Shown here piece after piece: positions 39,195 through 50,185 of a stretch of 64,000 nt of DNA. The translations under genes were made by a program, and so were the position numbers. The DNA lies in NCBI GenBank assembly GCA_001275005.1, contig JWZX01003203.1:20013-84012 (forward strand), written 5' to 3'. How positions within the stretch are numbered: the stretch's first letter is position 1; each line of letters begins with the position of its first letter. The notes under the pieces are model-generated. The model did not search any database and was not told where the DNA came from. It worked only from the letters and a program-made list of their open reading frames with translations. The stretch is from Chrysochromulina tobinii. Its lineage: Eukaryota; Haptophyta; Prymnesiales; Chrysochromulinaceae.

Positions 39195-40060
39195 CGGTCG
39201 CGGAGTGTCTCCAAGCCGCGCGCGAGGAGCCGTGAGAGCCACTCAGGCTGCCAGGTTTGGGTGAGATGTGGGCTCGACTCGACGAAGAAGTGCATGGATG
39301 GATGACTCGCAGACTGATACTGTGTGATATGATGAATGCCAGAGTTTCGGGACACCCACCGCACACTGCGAACCTGTGCGCCCTAATATTCAGTACCGAC
39401 ATACAGCTGCGCCCTAATATTCAGTACCGACATACAGCTGAGCCTGTAAAGTTTGTGTACTGTACACTGTGAATACACTAGGTGTTCGTACGTATCACCC
39501 ACCCTGCCGAGTATGTCGCGACTTTGACTTTATGGGCGAAACGAGGTGAAGAATCTCCAATCTGAATGTGATAACAATCCAGAAATAATACTGTAGTATA
39601 GTACCTCTGGGTCACTAGCAACCGAGATTGTTAGGGATGGCGTACCTCACCGCGCACTGGACTGGTTTTACGTATACCACGAACCACACGCGCCCAATTC
39701 CGGGAGGGTCCAGGATGCAGGAACGCGACGGAGACTCTGGCATGTTGCAAGATGCATGCGGGACCGGACAGTCAGCAGACCGGTCCCTAAACAGCTTACT
39801 TTTGGTCCGATAATTTCCACGTCACGTTCGCTCTTAAAGAAACCCTCGTCCACAGGACGATCAGGCGCAACCGCCCAGCAGCACCACCGCACGCACCTGC
39901 ACGAGCACATGCACGAGCATCCGAGTAAGACCGCCGCCACTTCAGCTTGCAGCGAAGCGCCGCCACCACGCTCACGACCACACGAGACCCGCGATCACGA
40001 AAAGCAGGTTCGTACCGTTCCGTGTCATCCCAAGGTGTGGGCGGGTAGATGTTTCCTCTG
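39195..40060. other. Intergenic region with 31-bp tandem repeat
   Basis: No gene seen. Two copies of a 31-bp unit (CCCTAATATTCAGTACCGAC core) lie at 39379-39441. From about 39867 the sequence becomes similar to 49986 onward, the 3' flank of the second TIR/TPR copy. Confidence 0.6.
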
Positions 40061-40422
40061 TTACAGTTTGCGCAGATCGGCTGGCTTCAAGGCTACCGTG
40101 CTCCCATGGTGCAGCCGCACAGAGTACCGCCCGCGCTCGCTGTCCCAACCGGCGGCCGTCCCCATCCTGTCGTTGAGCTCCGGCTTCACCACGAGCCCAT
40201 GCACCAGCACCTACTCGCAAACGAGCCCTTCAGCACTCGGGCCGGGTGATGACGAAGACGGCGCCGTCCCTAGGCACAGATTGTGTCCCTGGCTGTGGCT
40301 CCTGTGCAGTGTGTCAAGCTGTCGCAGGTTGGCTGGCTTCAAGAACAGCAAGCTCCCATCCTGCAGCCCCACAAAGTACCGCCCGCGCTCGCCTACGGAT
40401 GAAATCCCATGGAGCTCAAACA
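40061..40422 (-). pseudogene. Eroded 3' tail of TIR/TPR copy 1
   Basis: This segment matches the last 145 codons of the second copy but is out of use. A deletion fuses TPR sequence to the middle of the first C-terminal module and shifts frame, giving an early TGA at 40423. Downstream the module sequence is still readable (LQDGSLLFLKPANLRQLD) until a TAG that replaces a CAG of the other copy. The final module (GRYSVRLHHGSTVALKPAD) then remains open to its old stop at 40061. Confidence 0.8.
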
Positions 40423-42822
40423 TCAGTCATCACTATCGCGCAGCAGCGGCCGCGCCTCGTCGAGCTTGCCCTGATGAAACAGGAAGAAACCCAATGCTCT
40501 CATGGAGTCGAGCGTGGTAGGGTGCCGATCGCCGAGCGTCGCACGCTGCGCCTCGAGCGCCTCGCGGTACAGCGGCTCCGCCTCATCGAGCTTGCCCTGG
40601 GCTTCCAGCAGATTCCCCAGATTGTACATGATTCTGAGCGTGTCAGAGTGCCTATCGCCGATCGTCGCACGCATCGCCTCGAGCGCCTCCCGGTACAGCG
40701 GCTCCGCCTCATCGCGCTTGCGCTGAGCCGACAGCAGATTCCCCAGATTGTTGATGGATCTGAGTGTGTCAGGGTGCCGATCGCCGAGCGTCGCACGCAT
40801 CACCCCAAGCGCCTCGCGCACCAGCGGCTCCGCCTCGTCGAGCTTGCCCTGGGCCCGCAGCAGATTCCCCAGATTGTTCAAAAACTTGAGCGTGGTAGGG
40901 TCCCGATCGCCGAGCGTCGCACGCACTGCCTCGAGCGCCTCGCGGTACAGTGGCTCCGCCGCGTTCAGCTTGCCCTGGGCCTTCAGCAGCTGCCCCAGAT
41001 TGTTCATGGAGATGAGCGTAGAAGGGTGCCGATCGCTGAGCGTCGCACGCTGCGCCTCGAGCGCCTCGCGCAGCAGCGGCTCCGCCTCGTCGAGCTTGCC
41101 CTGGTCCTGCAGCAGCGCCCCCAGGCGATTCTGCAGCGCCGACGTCGCCCGCTCCTCGCGCGGCATGCGCGCCAGCGCCGCGCGGCCCTCCGCCGCGAGC
41201 CACTCGCGCAGCGCCTCCGAGAGCCGCGCATCCAGCTCTGTGTGACCGCCTTTCAGCGTGCGATCGATCGCCGCGTGGACCATCGCCTGATCCTCCCGCG
41301 TGAAGCACTCGGCCGAGCGCGAGTCGATGTGTGCCACGCTTGCCGCGATCACGTCAAACTCATTCACCAGCGCCGCCTGAAAGTCGTCCGACTCCGCCGG
41401 CGGCAGCCGCACCCTCAGTGCGGACGACGCGCCGCCCTTTCCTCTTCGCGCCGTGAGAGTGCACAGCACCTCCCAGAGCATCCACGCGCGCCGAAGTGGC
41501 ACCGCGTCCCGCCATGGCGCGAAGACGAGGCACGTGTGCCCGATCGCGGCCGTCGTGAGCTGGAAGACGACGTCCCAGTTGCAAGGCCGTTGCGCCGTGC
41601 CCACGTCGCCGATCCAGTGCTGGTACTGCGAAAAGATGTCGAGCCACACGTAATGCCGCTCGTGCTCCTCTTCAGGCAGCGACGACACGTGCGCACACAC
41701 GGCGTCGACGAGGTCGCGGAAAAGGTACTTGCGCGCGTGCGAGACGAAGATGGTCGGTGCGGCGGCCAACGGCACGCCCGTCACGGGGTCGACTGCCCCC
41801 AAGCGGACGAGGCACGCGGCCAGCGAGTCCCCTGCTGTCTCGGTGAGCGGCATGCACACGCGCTCGCACACGTCCTCAGTCGTGGCATCGACGAGCAGTG
41901 CCTCGTGTGCCCGAGCGAATGCGCGCAGGCACGCGACCGACACGCCGAGAAACGGCCAGTTGGGCAGCACACCGATGGCCGCAGCAGACACCACGCACTC
42001 CATCTGCGCATCCTTATCGCCGAGCCGCTCGAGGCGGACGCGCCACCGCCCGTCGGAAGATCCCAGCTTCTCGAGGAGGGTGACACCCTGAATGTGACAA
42101 AAGGACAGAGAGGGGCGCACGCGCGGTCAGCGCACATTGAATGCTGTGGTCCATGAATGCAGAGAGAAGACACTCGACTCGGGTCCACGCACCTGGCCAT
42201 TGAGCTCCGGCTCGTCCTGCAGGCCAAACAGCGCAGCCGGGTCGCCCACGGAGAGCGCCCTTGGGCTGCCGTAAATATCAAGCTCGAGCGACCCGATCCC
42301 GAGCCAGTCGGCCTTGCGCGCCGCTAGCCGCAGCGGCGCCAGGCGCACCGCCTTCATCCACATGTCGCGGCCCGCCCTCCACGAGAATGTGACGTCGGAT
42401 GCTGGCACGTTCATCTCCTTCACTGGTTGCTGATCGCCGCCAGTCTTGGCCCGAATGACCCACTCTCCCGGCCGGCCCTCGCGCAGAAGGTCGCCCTCCA
42501 GGCCGACACCGGCGACGGTGGCGACGACAGGATCGCCCGGCCGCAGCGGCTGGTGGCGCCGCCGCTCCACCACGACGTGGACGAGCGAGGTCACGCCGTC
42601 GGACGCGAGGACGTCGAAGCCATCCTCGGTCGTCTCAACGAGTGTCGCATCGAGCGGCACGCCGGGCAGGTACTCTTCCATGTCCTTTGCAGCCATGTAG
42701 GTGCGGCTCCAATCGTATGGCGGGGCGATTGCGAGGTGCCGCGTCGGGCAAGGACGGTCGGTCGGCACGCGCGCCGTCGTGATGGCGTCAAGCAGCGCGC
42801 GTTCCGCGAGGGAGTCCTCCAT
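40423..42822 (-). CDS. TIR-like/TPR (kinesin-light-chain-type) protein, copy 1, shortened
   Basis: Exons 42822..42193 and 42087..40423, 764 residues. An N-terminal domain of unknown function (APPYDWSRTYMAAKDMEE) leads into a small barrel split by the intron (FGLQDEPELNGQ|GVTLLEKL). The TIR-like domain follows: APTIFVSHARKYLFRDLVD, HYVWLDIFSQYQHW, TCLVFAPWRDAVPLRRAW and MLWEVLCTL, whose Glu sits where NADase TIRs have the catalytic Glu. Five and a half 42-residue TPRs (AEPLYREALEAQRATLGD) follow. It ends inside the sixth TPR, whereas copy 2 continues for several more repeats and two barrel modules, so this copy is truncated. TIR/TPR proteins in bacteria and protists are often immune-type sensors or effectors; that role is an inference here. 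It diverges from the NLR-like gene across a 380-bp promoter. Confidence 0.8.
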
Positions 42823-43202
42823 CTTGCGAGCGAGGCTTCCGTGATCGCCTTTTTTAGGTCAAGTCAAGTCTATAGCTGTGAATTTGAACCTACCGGCGTG
42901 TACGGGGCCTTTTCGACATGATCTAACATGACTTGACTTTACCACAGTAACCAGTACTGTACTCTCTTCAGTCTGTCTTGAGAAAGGGTCAGTTGAATCG
43001 ACACACAAGGTACCGACCAGCCACTACCACACGAAACACTGCCACGCAGTGATCGCGTCGCTCGGTGGACTAACACACCGGCGAGGATTTTCAAGGATCC
43101 GGCCCCCACCCCCCGTCCCGGCCACGCTACATCTATCGGCCCCCGGCCGATAGTTCACGTGACCGGCCTCTTGTGAACGTTCACAAGAGCCTCGCCGCCT
43201 CA
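42823..43202. promoter_or_regulatory. Divergent promoter TIR/TPR copy 1 / NLR-like gene
   Basis: 380 bp between two start codons on opposite strands. It carries a 10-bp inverted repeat AAGTCAAGTC (42861-42870) / GACTTGACTT (42930-42939), a 9-bp-stem, 3-nt-loop hairpin (CTATCGGCC/GGCCGATAG, 43133-43153), a TCACGTGA E-box-type palindrome (43154-43161), and a perfect 22-bp palindrome centred on TTGTGAACGTTCACAA (43168-43189), 14 bp before the NLR-like ATG. The symmetry suggests binding sites for dimeric factors, or RNA hairpins in the leader. Confidence 0.55.
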
Positions 43203-46200
43203 ATGCCTCCAAAGCCCACAGCCGGCTCCGGCTTTGCTGCGGCGAAGGCAGCTACTGCGCTCAAGCTCAGTGCTAAGGCAGCGACTGCGTCCAAAGGAAA
43301 ACAGCCCGGACGTTCACTCGACGACGAGCTCGCCGCCGCTTGGATGGTGGCACCGACTCAAGGTGAGGAGACCTGCAGCTGCTCACAGCCGAGCTTGGCA
43401 GCGTTGTCACTTTCGACAGAGCTGGCTGCAAAGCTCAATGAACAGCCTGCGGACATGCAGCAGGCTGCTCGGAACTTGCTCGAGCTGCTCATGGCAACCT
43501 CTGCTGGCGTGCACGCCAGCGTGCTGCGATGGGAAAGCCTCAACGAGACCTCTGGATGCCGAGTTTGTTGGCTGCGCGTGACCGCGCTCGGTGAGCACCC
43601 CTCCCTCATCAGGCTCGGCCGCGTCGCTCTCGTACGCGCCGAGACCGCGCGGGCCACTCGCTTGGAGCCGAGTCGGCACTTGCCAACGGCGATCTCTCCG
43701 GTGCTCGTGCACCCGCCGCTCGCCGCCCAGAGGTGCGATCTCCCGCTGGCCTCTTGGCGATCGCTCGAGCCGTCGCGCTGCACCGAGGACGGCGGGTTGC
43801 TCCAGACGTGGGCCGACCGGCTGGCCGCGTACCTCAAAGCCTCGGCGAGCCACGCACAGCACAGCGAGGCAGCCCTGTACAGCGTGCTCGAGGAGCTGTG
43901 GGATCTTGATGGTCCGTTGGCACGGCTCGCCGGTACGACCGCCGAGCGCACCGCCACGTCCAAAGCATGGCTTGCCGCACGGCTCGGTACGCTCACCCAC
44001 GAGCTCAGCCAGCAGCTCCTCCCTGGCCTCAAAGACACACGGCGCGAGGCGCTCACGACGGCGTTGCATGCGCCGCTGCTGAGCGAGCTGAGCAAGTGCA
44101 TTGCACTCAAGGAGCTCGCGACGGTCCTGCCGCCGGGGCAGCAGCTTGCATGGGGCAGCCAGCCCGAGTGGTTTGAGCAGTCGGAGCTCAGCCAGCTCGC
44201 GCGTGATGAGCGGTCCGAGCCGGTGCGCTCCTGATGACCCTTGATTGCGGTCCGAGCCGGTGCGCTCCTGATGACCCTTGATTGCGCGAGCCGGTGCGCT
44301 CCTGATGACCCTTGATTCCGAGCCGGTGCGCTCCTGATGACCCTTGATTCCGAGCCGGTGCGCTCCTGATGACCCTTGGTGGCGTCGGAATGCTTCGCTC
44401 TGAGCGGTCGGCTCCTGATGACACTCGAGATTGCATCTGATGGCGTCTGATGGCGTCTGATGACCTCACTCATCAGGTGCGCGCCCTCCTCGAGGCGCTT
44501 GCCGCGCTTGTGACGGCCGGGGCCGGTGGTGCCGCTGAGGCGGCGGCGGCGGCGGCGGCGCTGTCGGCGCACAAGCCGGCCAAAGGTGGAGGTGCCGGCG
44601 GCAAGGGCACCGGCAAGGGCGGCAACAAGAGTCTCGGTGCTTTGTTGGCACAAGCAATCGGTGCTGCTGGTGGCGAGGGTGGCAAGGGCGGCGCCAGTGG
44701 GGAGGATCAGGGGACCACATGGCTGGCTCTGTGGAAGCCGACTGTTGCCGCCCACCACGGCGCCCTTAACCAGGCGGCGAGTTTGTTACTCGACGTCAAG
44801 GGTCGCTGGTGGCTTGCGGACGCACCGACCGACACGTCACGGCGCGCGGACTTGTGGGAGGATGCAGCGGGCGTCGTCGTGGCGATGGTGCTCGAGGCGG
44901 CGCCGGCTGCGTCGATGGCGGCAGACGAGGTGCTCGCCACGACGCGATCGTGCCCACGACTTAGCATGCAAGTGCTCACCACGGTGTCCTCTCCCCACAG
45001 GTGCTCGCCTGCATCGACGCGATCGTGCCCACGACGCCGACCGCCGCCATGGAGTTGTGGACGCCCTTGCAAGTGCCCATTGGAGGGAGCCAGATGGCAC
45101 GCCGCCTGATCAAGCTCGTCGAGGAAGTCCTGGTGAACTCGACCCGGCATGCGGCACGCGTATGCAGCGGCCGTGCGCCCTCGTCTGCGCGCCAGCCGGC
45201 CGACTTGCATCCGTTACCGTGGCGGCTGGCGCTGCTCACGACGGCGCTCCGGGCCGTGCGCTCGCCGCGATTGTGCTCCGTGGCCAAAAAGGCCGCGTGG
45301 CACCTAGTGGTGCGCTGCGCGAGCGCGGCGCTGCTCGATTTGCGCCGACCGCCCGCGACGACGCCCCCTGAGGACGCACGCGCACTTGAGGAGGTCGTGG
45401 TGCGTGAGCAGAGGCTGAGTCTTGCGTGCGTGCAGCCGCTCGCCCTACGCGCCGTCGCGGGCGGAATGAGCGCCGACGCCGCTGACATCAGTGCCACCTC
45501 CGACGCTACCGCTACTGACTCCTCCACTGCCACTTCCGAAGAGACGGTGGCGTACATTGATATTGAGGGCGCACTGCTCACCTCGAGCGGCGGCCGCTTC
45601 GGACGCGAGTTTGATGACGTGCTCAGCTCATTCCGATTCGACGAGCTTGACGGCGCGCACCACTTGGCCCACCGTGCGCCCAGCACGTTCGACGAGATCA
45701 GCAGCTACGAGATGGCCTTCTCGGCCGTGGGCAGTGCGTTTACGAGCTTGCACTCGAAGCTACACACACTCAAGCCGCGTCTCGCCGAGCTCGCCGCCCT
45801 GCTCCTGGGCGGCGCGCTGGGCGGCGCGGGCAGTACAGCTAAGGCCGAGCAGCTGCTCGCGGCGCTCACGGACGATGTGGTGACGAAACTCCTCAAGGAC
45901 GAGGCCGAGGCGGTGCTCAGCACGGCGCTCGAGGCGCTCCAGCAAGGGGTGAGCGACGCGCGCCGATGGTGCGCCGCTCATGCGAAGGCGGCCCAGGCGA
46001 AGCTCATCGTGACAGAGCGGCTCGTCAACGCGATCGCCTCGAGCGCTCACGCTGCGGCGGTGTGCAAGAGCCGCCAGGGTGAGACGCTGCGCAGCGGCTA
46101 CCGAGGGCCACGCTTCGACTCCGGCCAGCCGTTGGCCGTGCTCGATCGCTCGCAGGCGCGTTGATTGCCACTGATGACCTGCCTTGCATGCCACTGCTCA

Positions 46201-49200
46201 CCACAGCGCGAGACGTGCTCGATCGCTCGCAGGCGCCCTTCGTGTGGAGAGAGGCGCGAGTGGTCCACGGCGGCCCCATCCTCGCCGCTATCGACGCCCA
46301 GGGGCGCGTGGTCACGTGGGGAGCGCGTGCGGAGCAGCTGACTGGTCTGCCGGCCAAAGCGGCGCACGGGCAGCCGTGGGCGAGCGTGCTGCTGGCCGGC
46401 ACGGACGACATGATCATGGACTCGGAATCGCATGCGAACAAGGTGCTCGCGGGCGAAGCCGAAGGCAACGCGTATGTGAGCATCTGCACGCCCATACGCG
46501 ATGCCCACGGAAACCCCACAGTCGTCGCCCCGATGCTCATCCGGCCGGTTACGTCGGCCGAGCATGGCGCGCTGCTGACGGCCGCCGCGGCCGCCGTCGT
46601 GCTCGAGGCGGCAACGGACATTGCACTTCTGAGCGTCTATGATGGTGGCGAGCGGCTGGCGGGCGGCACAGCAAGGGCGCGGCAGCTCGAGATGAGCCTC
46701 GAGCCGTTCAACCACGCGCCTCGCCTGCTGTCCATGGCGGCGTTTGACAAGCAGCTGCGCCTCTTCATGCAGGGCATGCAGATGGAGCTTGGGTGTGTCT
46801 ACGACCCCGTCGATGGTACGGCGCGCCCAGCAGGCATGGAGCCCGTGCCCGTCACGCTCGCTGCCAATGCTCCAATGGTCGCTGGGAATGGGACGGCGCC
46901 CGCGCCACCCTCTCTGAAAGACGTGACCGACGCACGTGCCCTGTGGGATCAGCTACAAGCCGCGCATCGCGCCAACCTCGCCAATAGCGAGCACGCGAGC
47001 CGGCAACCGGTCGGCGCCGTCGTGAGCGGTCGCATTGGCGCCGGCAAGAGTACCTTTTTGCGTCAGCTTGGGCTGCGCGGCTGCTCGACCTTCCTCAATC
47101 TGGATGCGGCGGCGGCGGCGACGGCGCTTGTGCCGCTGCTTGTGCCGGTGCCGCAGCTCGCACGCCTGCTGCGCTCGAAGCCCGCCGCGTTTGCATCCGC
47201 GTGGAACCACGCAGCTGCCTTCGTGACGCTCGCGATCGAGGGGGAACTTACCCAGCTCACGCTGCGCCAGTGCCTGATGCAGCGGCGCTGCGTGGTGCTC
47301 CTCGATGGCGTGAGCGATGGCGGCCTCGTGGGTGAGAATGAGCGGGCCATTCTCGAGCACGTGGTGCACGTGCTTGTCCCACAGGGCCACGCAGTCGTTG
47401 CGACCATCCGCGACGAAGCCATCCCTGCCGATGGAAGCAGCAGCAACGTCCGAGCCGACGGCTGCGCCAGAGCAGACGACCCACGCATGCAAGCGCTCAC
47501 CACGGCGCCGCCTTTCGGAGCAGACGACCCACGCACCGCCGATGGGCACAGTCCCAATGCGGAGCCCTTCCGGCTCAGCCGCTCGGCCCGTTTGCCGTGG
47601 CTGCAGCTCCGCACGCGAGATGGAAAGGCGCAAAGAGCTTACCTCAAGAGCCTGCTCCAGGGGAATCAATCGCGCCTTTTCGACGCGACAGCGTTGCTAC
47701 ACGCTGCGGAGCAGGCGGCGCTCGACGACGTGCAAGGACTCGGAGAGGCAGCGGCCGAGGAGGCGGCGAATGAGTTTGCCTCTCCGTTGCTGCTGGCCTG
47801 CTTAGCGGCTGGCGTCTCTCCGCGCACCGACAGGAGCACAGGCACAGCAGCCACGTTCAAGCCCCCCGACTCAGTAGGAGCACTTCTGAGCGCTGCAGTG
47901 GATCGAATGCTGCGTGCCGCCGACCAGGTACCTCACCCTACTCGCCCTACTCGTGCAAGCGCTCACTACGGCGCCGCCCTCCTCACCCTACTCTCGCCTG
48001 CGCCTTCCCCTCATCACCCCTCGCATGCAAGCGCTCACTACGGCGCGGCGACCTCCGTTCCCCACAGGTACAGCGAGCGTGGCCGCTCAATCCGCAGACG
48101 TTCCAAGCGCAGCGGGCAGCGTGCGAGGCCATCGCGCTCGCAGCACATCTGAAGGGCGCGCCCAAGCCGGCGCCTTTGCAGCTGCCGCAGGCCAGTGGCG
48201 CTGGTGGCGCCGCCGCCGCTGCCGCTGCCGCCGCCGCCGCGAGCGTTTCAGACGCCTCCACAGATACCACCACGCCGATGACTGCAGGTCTGGCCGCATG
48301 CGTGCTGACTGAGGCGGAGGTGCTCGAGGCTCTCGAGGGCGCTGGGATGGGCGCCGCCGCCGCCGCCGCATGGGCCGCTCTTCGACGGCGGCTCGCGCGT
48401 GGTACGCTCCCCCTGCTGCGTCTCGTGAGCGCGCGTCCGCTGCTGCTGTGCGTGGCGCATCCACGGCTGCAAGAGCTCCTCGCGGCCGAAGCGCTCAGCC
48501 ACGGCCTTTGGCCCGCGACGATGCCCAAGCCGTGGGCATGGGGGGCTTGGTGGCGAGGCGTCAGTCGGTTGGGCTCCGACGAGCGGTTACGCGACCAATT
48601 CGGCGCGGCGCTGTTCAGCGCGAGCCGTGCCGATGAGCTCAAGCTCGAAGGCGTTCGAGGCGACAGCGTCGCGGCGGCGAGCGCGCTGCTGCTCATGAGC
48701 AGGCATGCAGCAGCCCACGCAAAGCAGTGGCGGCTGCGCACCGAGACGCTCATTGACGTAATGGAGACCATCGAGGAGCAGGGCAAGGCTGCGGCGGTGG
48801 AGGCTGGGGAGAGACGACTGGTGGGCTTGGGGCTGGGCGGGCTGCCGTTGGCGGGCTTTGCCGTGCTCTGCGCTCTGCTCGTGGGTGAGGCGAACACGAC
48901 GGCTCTCGACGTGAGCAAGAATGCGCTCTCGCCACCCCTCGCCGAGGCGCTGTGTCGAGCGCTGGTGCGTGCAGGCTCCGGCGTCCGACGGCTGCGGCTC
49001 GAGCGATGCACCCTGGGGGCGGAGGGCGTGTGTCGTGCGTGCGCGGCTCTCCAGGGCCGCCCGCCGCTCATCGACGTGGACCTGAGCCATAATGGCATCG
49101 GTGGCCTCGCGGCCGTCAAGGCGATTGCGTGCCTGCTCAGCCAGAGTCCACTCGAACGCCTCGTCCTCACCTCCAACCCTCTCGGCCAGCCACTTGCGGG

Positions 49201-49744
49201 CAGCGACGAGACGCCCGAGACGGCGCTCGAGGCCATCAAGACGCTGGCAAGTGCGCTAGCCAATAGCAAGTCGCTCAAGGAGCTGCAGCTGCGCGACGCT
49301 GGGCTCGGCCCCTCTGCCTGCGCGCCTCTGGGCGCCGCCCTCGCCGAGCATCGGAGCCTTGAGACGCTCAGTCTGTGGAAGAATCGGCTCGGGGCGTCGG
49401 GCGGCGGCGCCGCGTTTGTGGCCGCGATGAAGCTCAACGGCAGCCTGACGTGCCTCGACTTGCGCGGCAATCATCTTGATGACGAGTGCGGCGTCGCCTT
49501 AGCGGGCTACCTCGCCCGCCGCACGAAGCTGGCCACCTTGCTCGTCTCGGACAATGCCCTCCTGCCAGCGGCGGCCAAGGCGCTCGCCAAATCGTGGGCC
49601 GAGAACAGCGTGCTCACGGCGCTCGACGTGCGTGGCAACCAGCTCGACGCCGACGCGCTCAAGGCGCTCAAGGCGGCGCGTGTCGCGGCGGCCAAGAAGC
49701 ACGCTGGCGCCGTCGAGCTGCTCGTTGATGAGGTCGAAGGGTAA
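43203..49744 (+). CDS. NLR-like protein: PAS-like, NACHT ATPase, leucine-rich repeats
   Basis: Exons 43203..44222, 44477..44929, 45001..46155, 46233..47927, 48068..49744, about 1,999 residues, all junctions phase 0. Residues 1-876 are mainly helical, with a Lys-rich start and a Gly/Lys linker, no match seen. From 877 a PAS-like stretch (GGPILAAIDAQGRVVTWGA, RAEQLTGLPAKAAHGQPW). Walker A GRIGAGKST at about 1142-1150 and Walker B CVVLLDGVSD at about 1229-1238 define the ATPase. SPLLLACLAAG (about 1393) and LCVAHPRLQELLAAEAL (about 1568) are the NACHT-associated helices, the latter the F-x-H-x-x-QE-F-x-A motif. Residues about 1691-1987 are ribonuclease-inhibitor-type LRRs (LDVSKNALSPPLAEALC, VDLSHNGIGGLAAVKAI, LDLRGNHLDDECGVALA). 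NACHT-LRR proteins oligomerise on ligand binding to trigger immune signalling; a sensor role is inferred. No TIR, CARD or membrane segment is present. It sits between two TIR/TPR genes. Confidence 0.8.
44223..44476 (+). repeat. NLR-like intron 1, minisatellite with shared 3' cassette
   Basis: 254-nt GT-AG intron of about 34-bp units (GCGCTCCTGATGACCCTTGA), ending CTGATGACCTCACTCATCAG. It begins GTGCGCTCCT and exon 2 begins GTGCGCGCCCTCCT, an imperfect end duplication. Confidence 0.85.
44930..45000 (+). repeat. NLR-like intron 2 with long end duplication
   Basis: 71-nt GT-AG intron. Its first 31 nt are nearly the first 35 nt of exon 3: both start GTGCTCGCC and both contain GACGCGATCGTGCCCACGAC. 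It also carries GCATGCAAGTGCTCACCACG, a second intron-family motif, and ends CCCCACAG. Confidence 0.88.
46156..46232 (+). repeat. NLR-like intron 3, GC-AG with end duplication
   Basis: 77-nt intron with a GC donor (CAG|GCGCGTTG) and an AG acceptor (CGCTCGCAG|GCGCCC). A 22-bp direct repeat (GTGCTCGATCGCTCGCAG plus GCGC) spans both splice sites, starting at 46138 and 46215, so donor and acceptor contexts are copies of one another. Confidence 0.75.
47470..47535 (+). repeat. 48-bp intron-like in-frame insertion in NLR-like exon 4
   Basis: GAGCAGACGACCCACGCA occurs at 47470 and again at 47518. Between the copies lies GCATGCAAGCGCTCACCACG, the motif of introns 2 and 4. The 48-bp offset keeps frame and adds 16 residues. 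It has the structure of the gene's introns but no convincing donor/acceptor pair, so I keep it as coding. Confidence 0.6.
47928..48067 (+). repeat. NLR-like intron 4
   Basis: 140-nt GT-AG intron with two copies of GCAAGCGCTCACTACGGCG (about 47958 and 48029) and CTCACCCTACTC runs, ending CCCCACAG. Intron and exon 5 both begin GTAC. Confidence 0.85.
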
Positions 49745-50185
49745 GCTTCTCAGGGATTAGGCTAAGGTGCCCTTAGAATGAGGCTACTGTATTTCCTCAT
49801 ATCCGATCCTTATAGGCTTTGACCAGACCTTTGATGCACATTTTTGGAAATCAACTCCAAGCGAACCGAACTCCACCTCTTGTGATCGGTTCCGATCAGT
49901 TACGACTTACGTACATGAATCAGGCGTTACGGTACTCGGTAGGAACGGAACCACACCAATCCGGTCGGACCGACCTGCCGCGTACCGCCCAGCTCCACCA
50001 CACACCGACCGCACCAGCACGAGAACAATGCACATACGCAAGCATCCGAGCAAGGCCGTCACCACCAGCATGCAGCACGCAACGCCACCGCCATGACCTT
50101 GACCACACGAGACCCGCGATCACGAAAAGCAGGTTTGTACCATTCCGTATCATCCCAAGGTGTGGTCGGGTAGATGTTTCTTCTG
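49745..50185. other. Convergent intergenic region, no gene seen
   Basis: 441 bp between the 3' ends of the NLR-like gene and TIR/TPR copy 2. From about 49986 it matches 39867 onward, the flank of copy 1. Confidence 0.6.

Larger units (their letters stand above)
39867..42835 (-). repeat. Segmental duplication, copy 1 (TIR/TPR gene and 3' flank)
   Basis: Direct repeat of 49986-53704, covering the whole TIR/TPR gene, its intron and about 200 bp of 3' flank. Homology stops about 12 bp upstream of the ATG on both sides (GCGAGCGAGGC is the last shared run). The two copies flank the NLR-like gene in the same orientation. Confidence 0.85.

Noticed and set aside
40246-42156. 636-codon open frame on the plus strand opposite TIR/TPR copy 1
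   Set aside because: It is the antisense shadow of a repetitive GC-rich gene; the minus strand carries the recognisable TIR-like and TPR motifs.
47983-49470. 495-codon minus-strand frame opposite the LRR region
   Set aside because: Low-complexity Ser/Ala/Arg composition without motifs; the plus strand encodes clear LRRs.
43203-49744. NLR-like region as several separate genes
   Set aside because: Each proposed junction is phase 0, has splice dinucleotides and repeat-type intron content, and joins the ATPase to its helical and LRR parts, so one gene is more likely.
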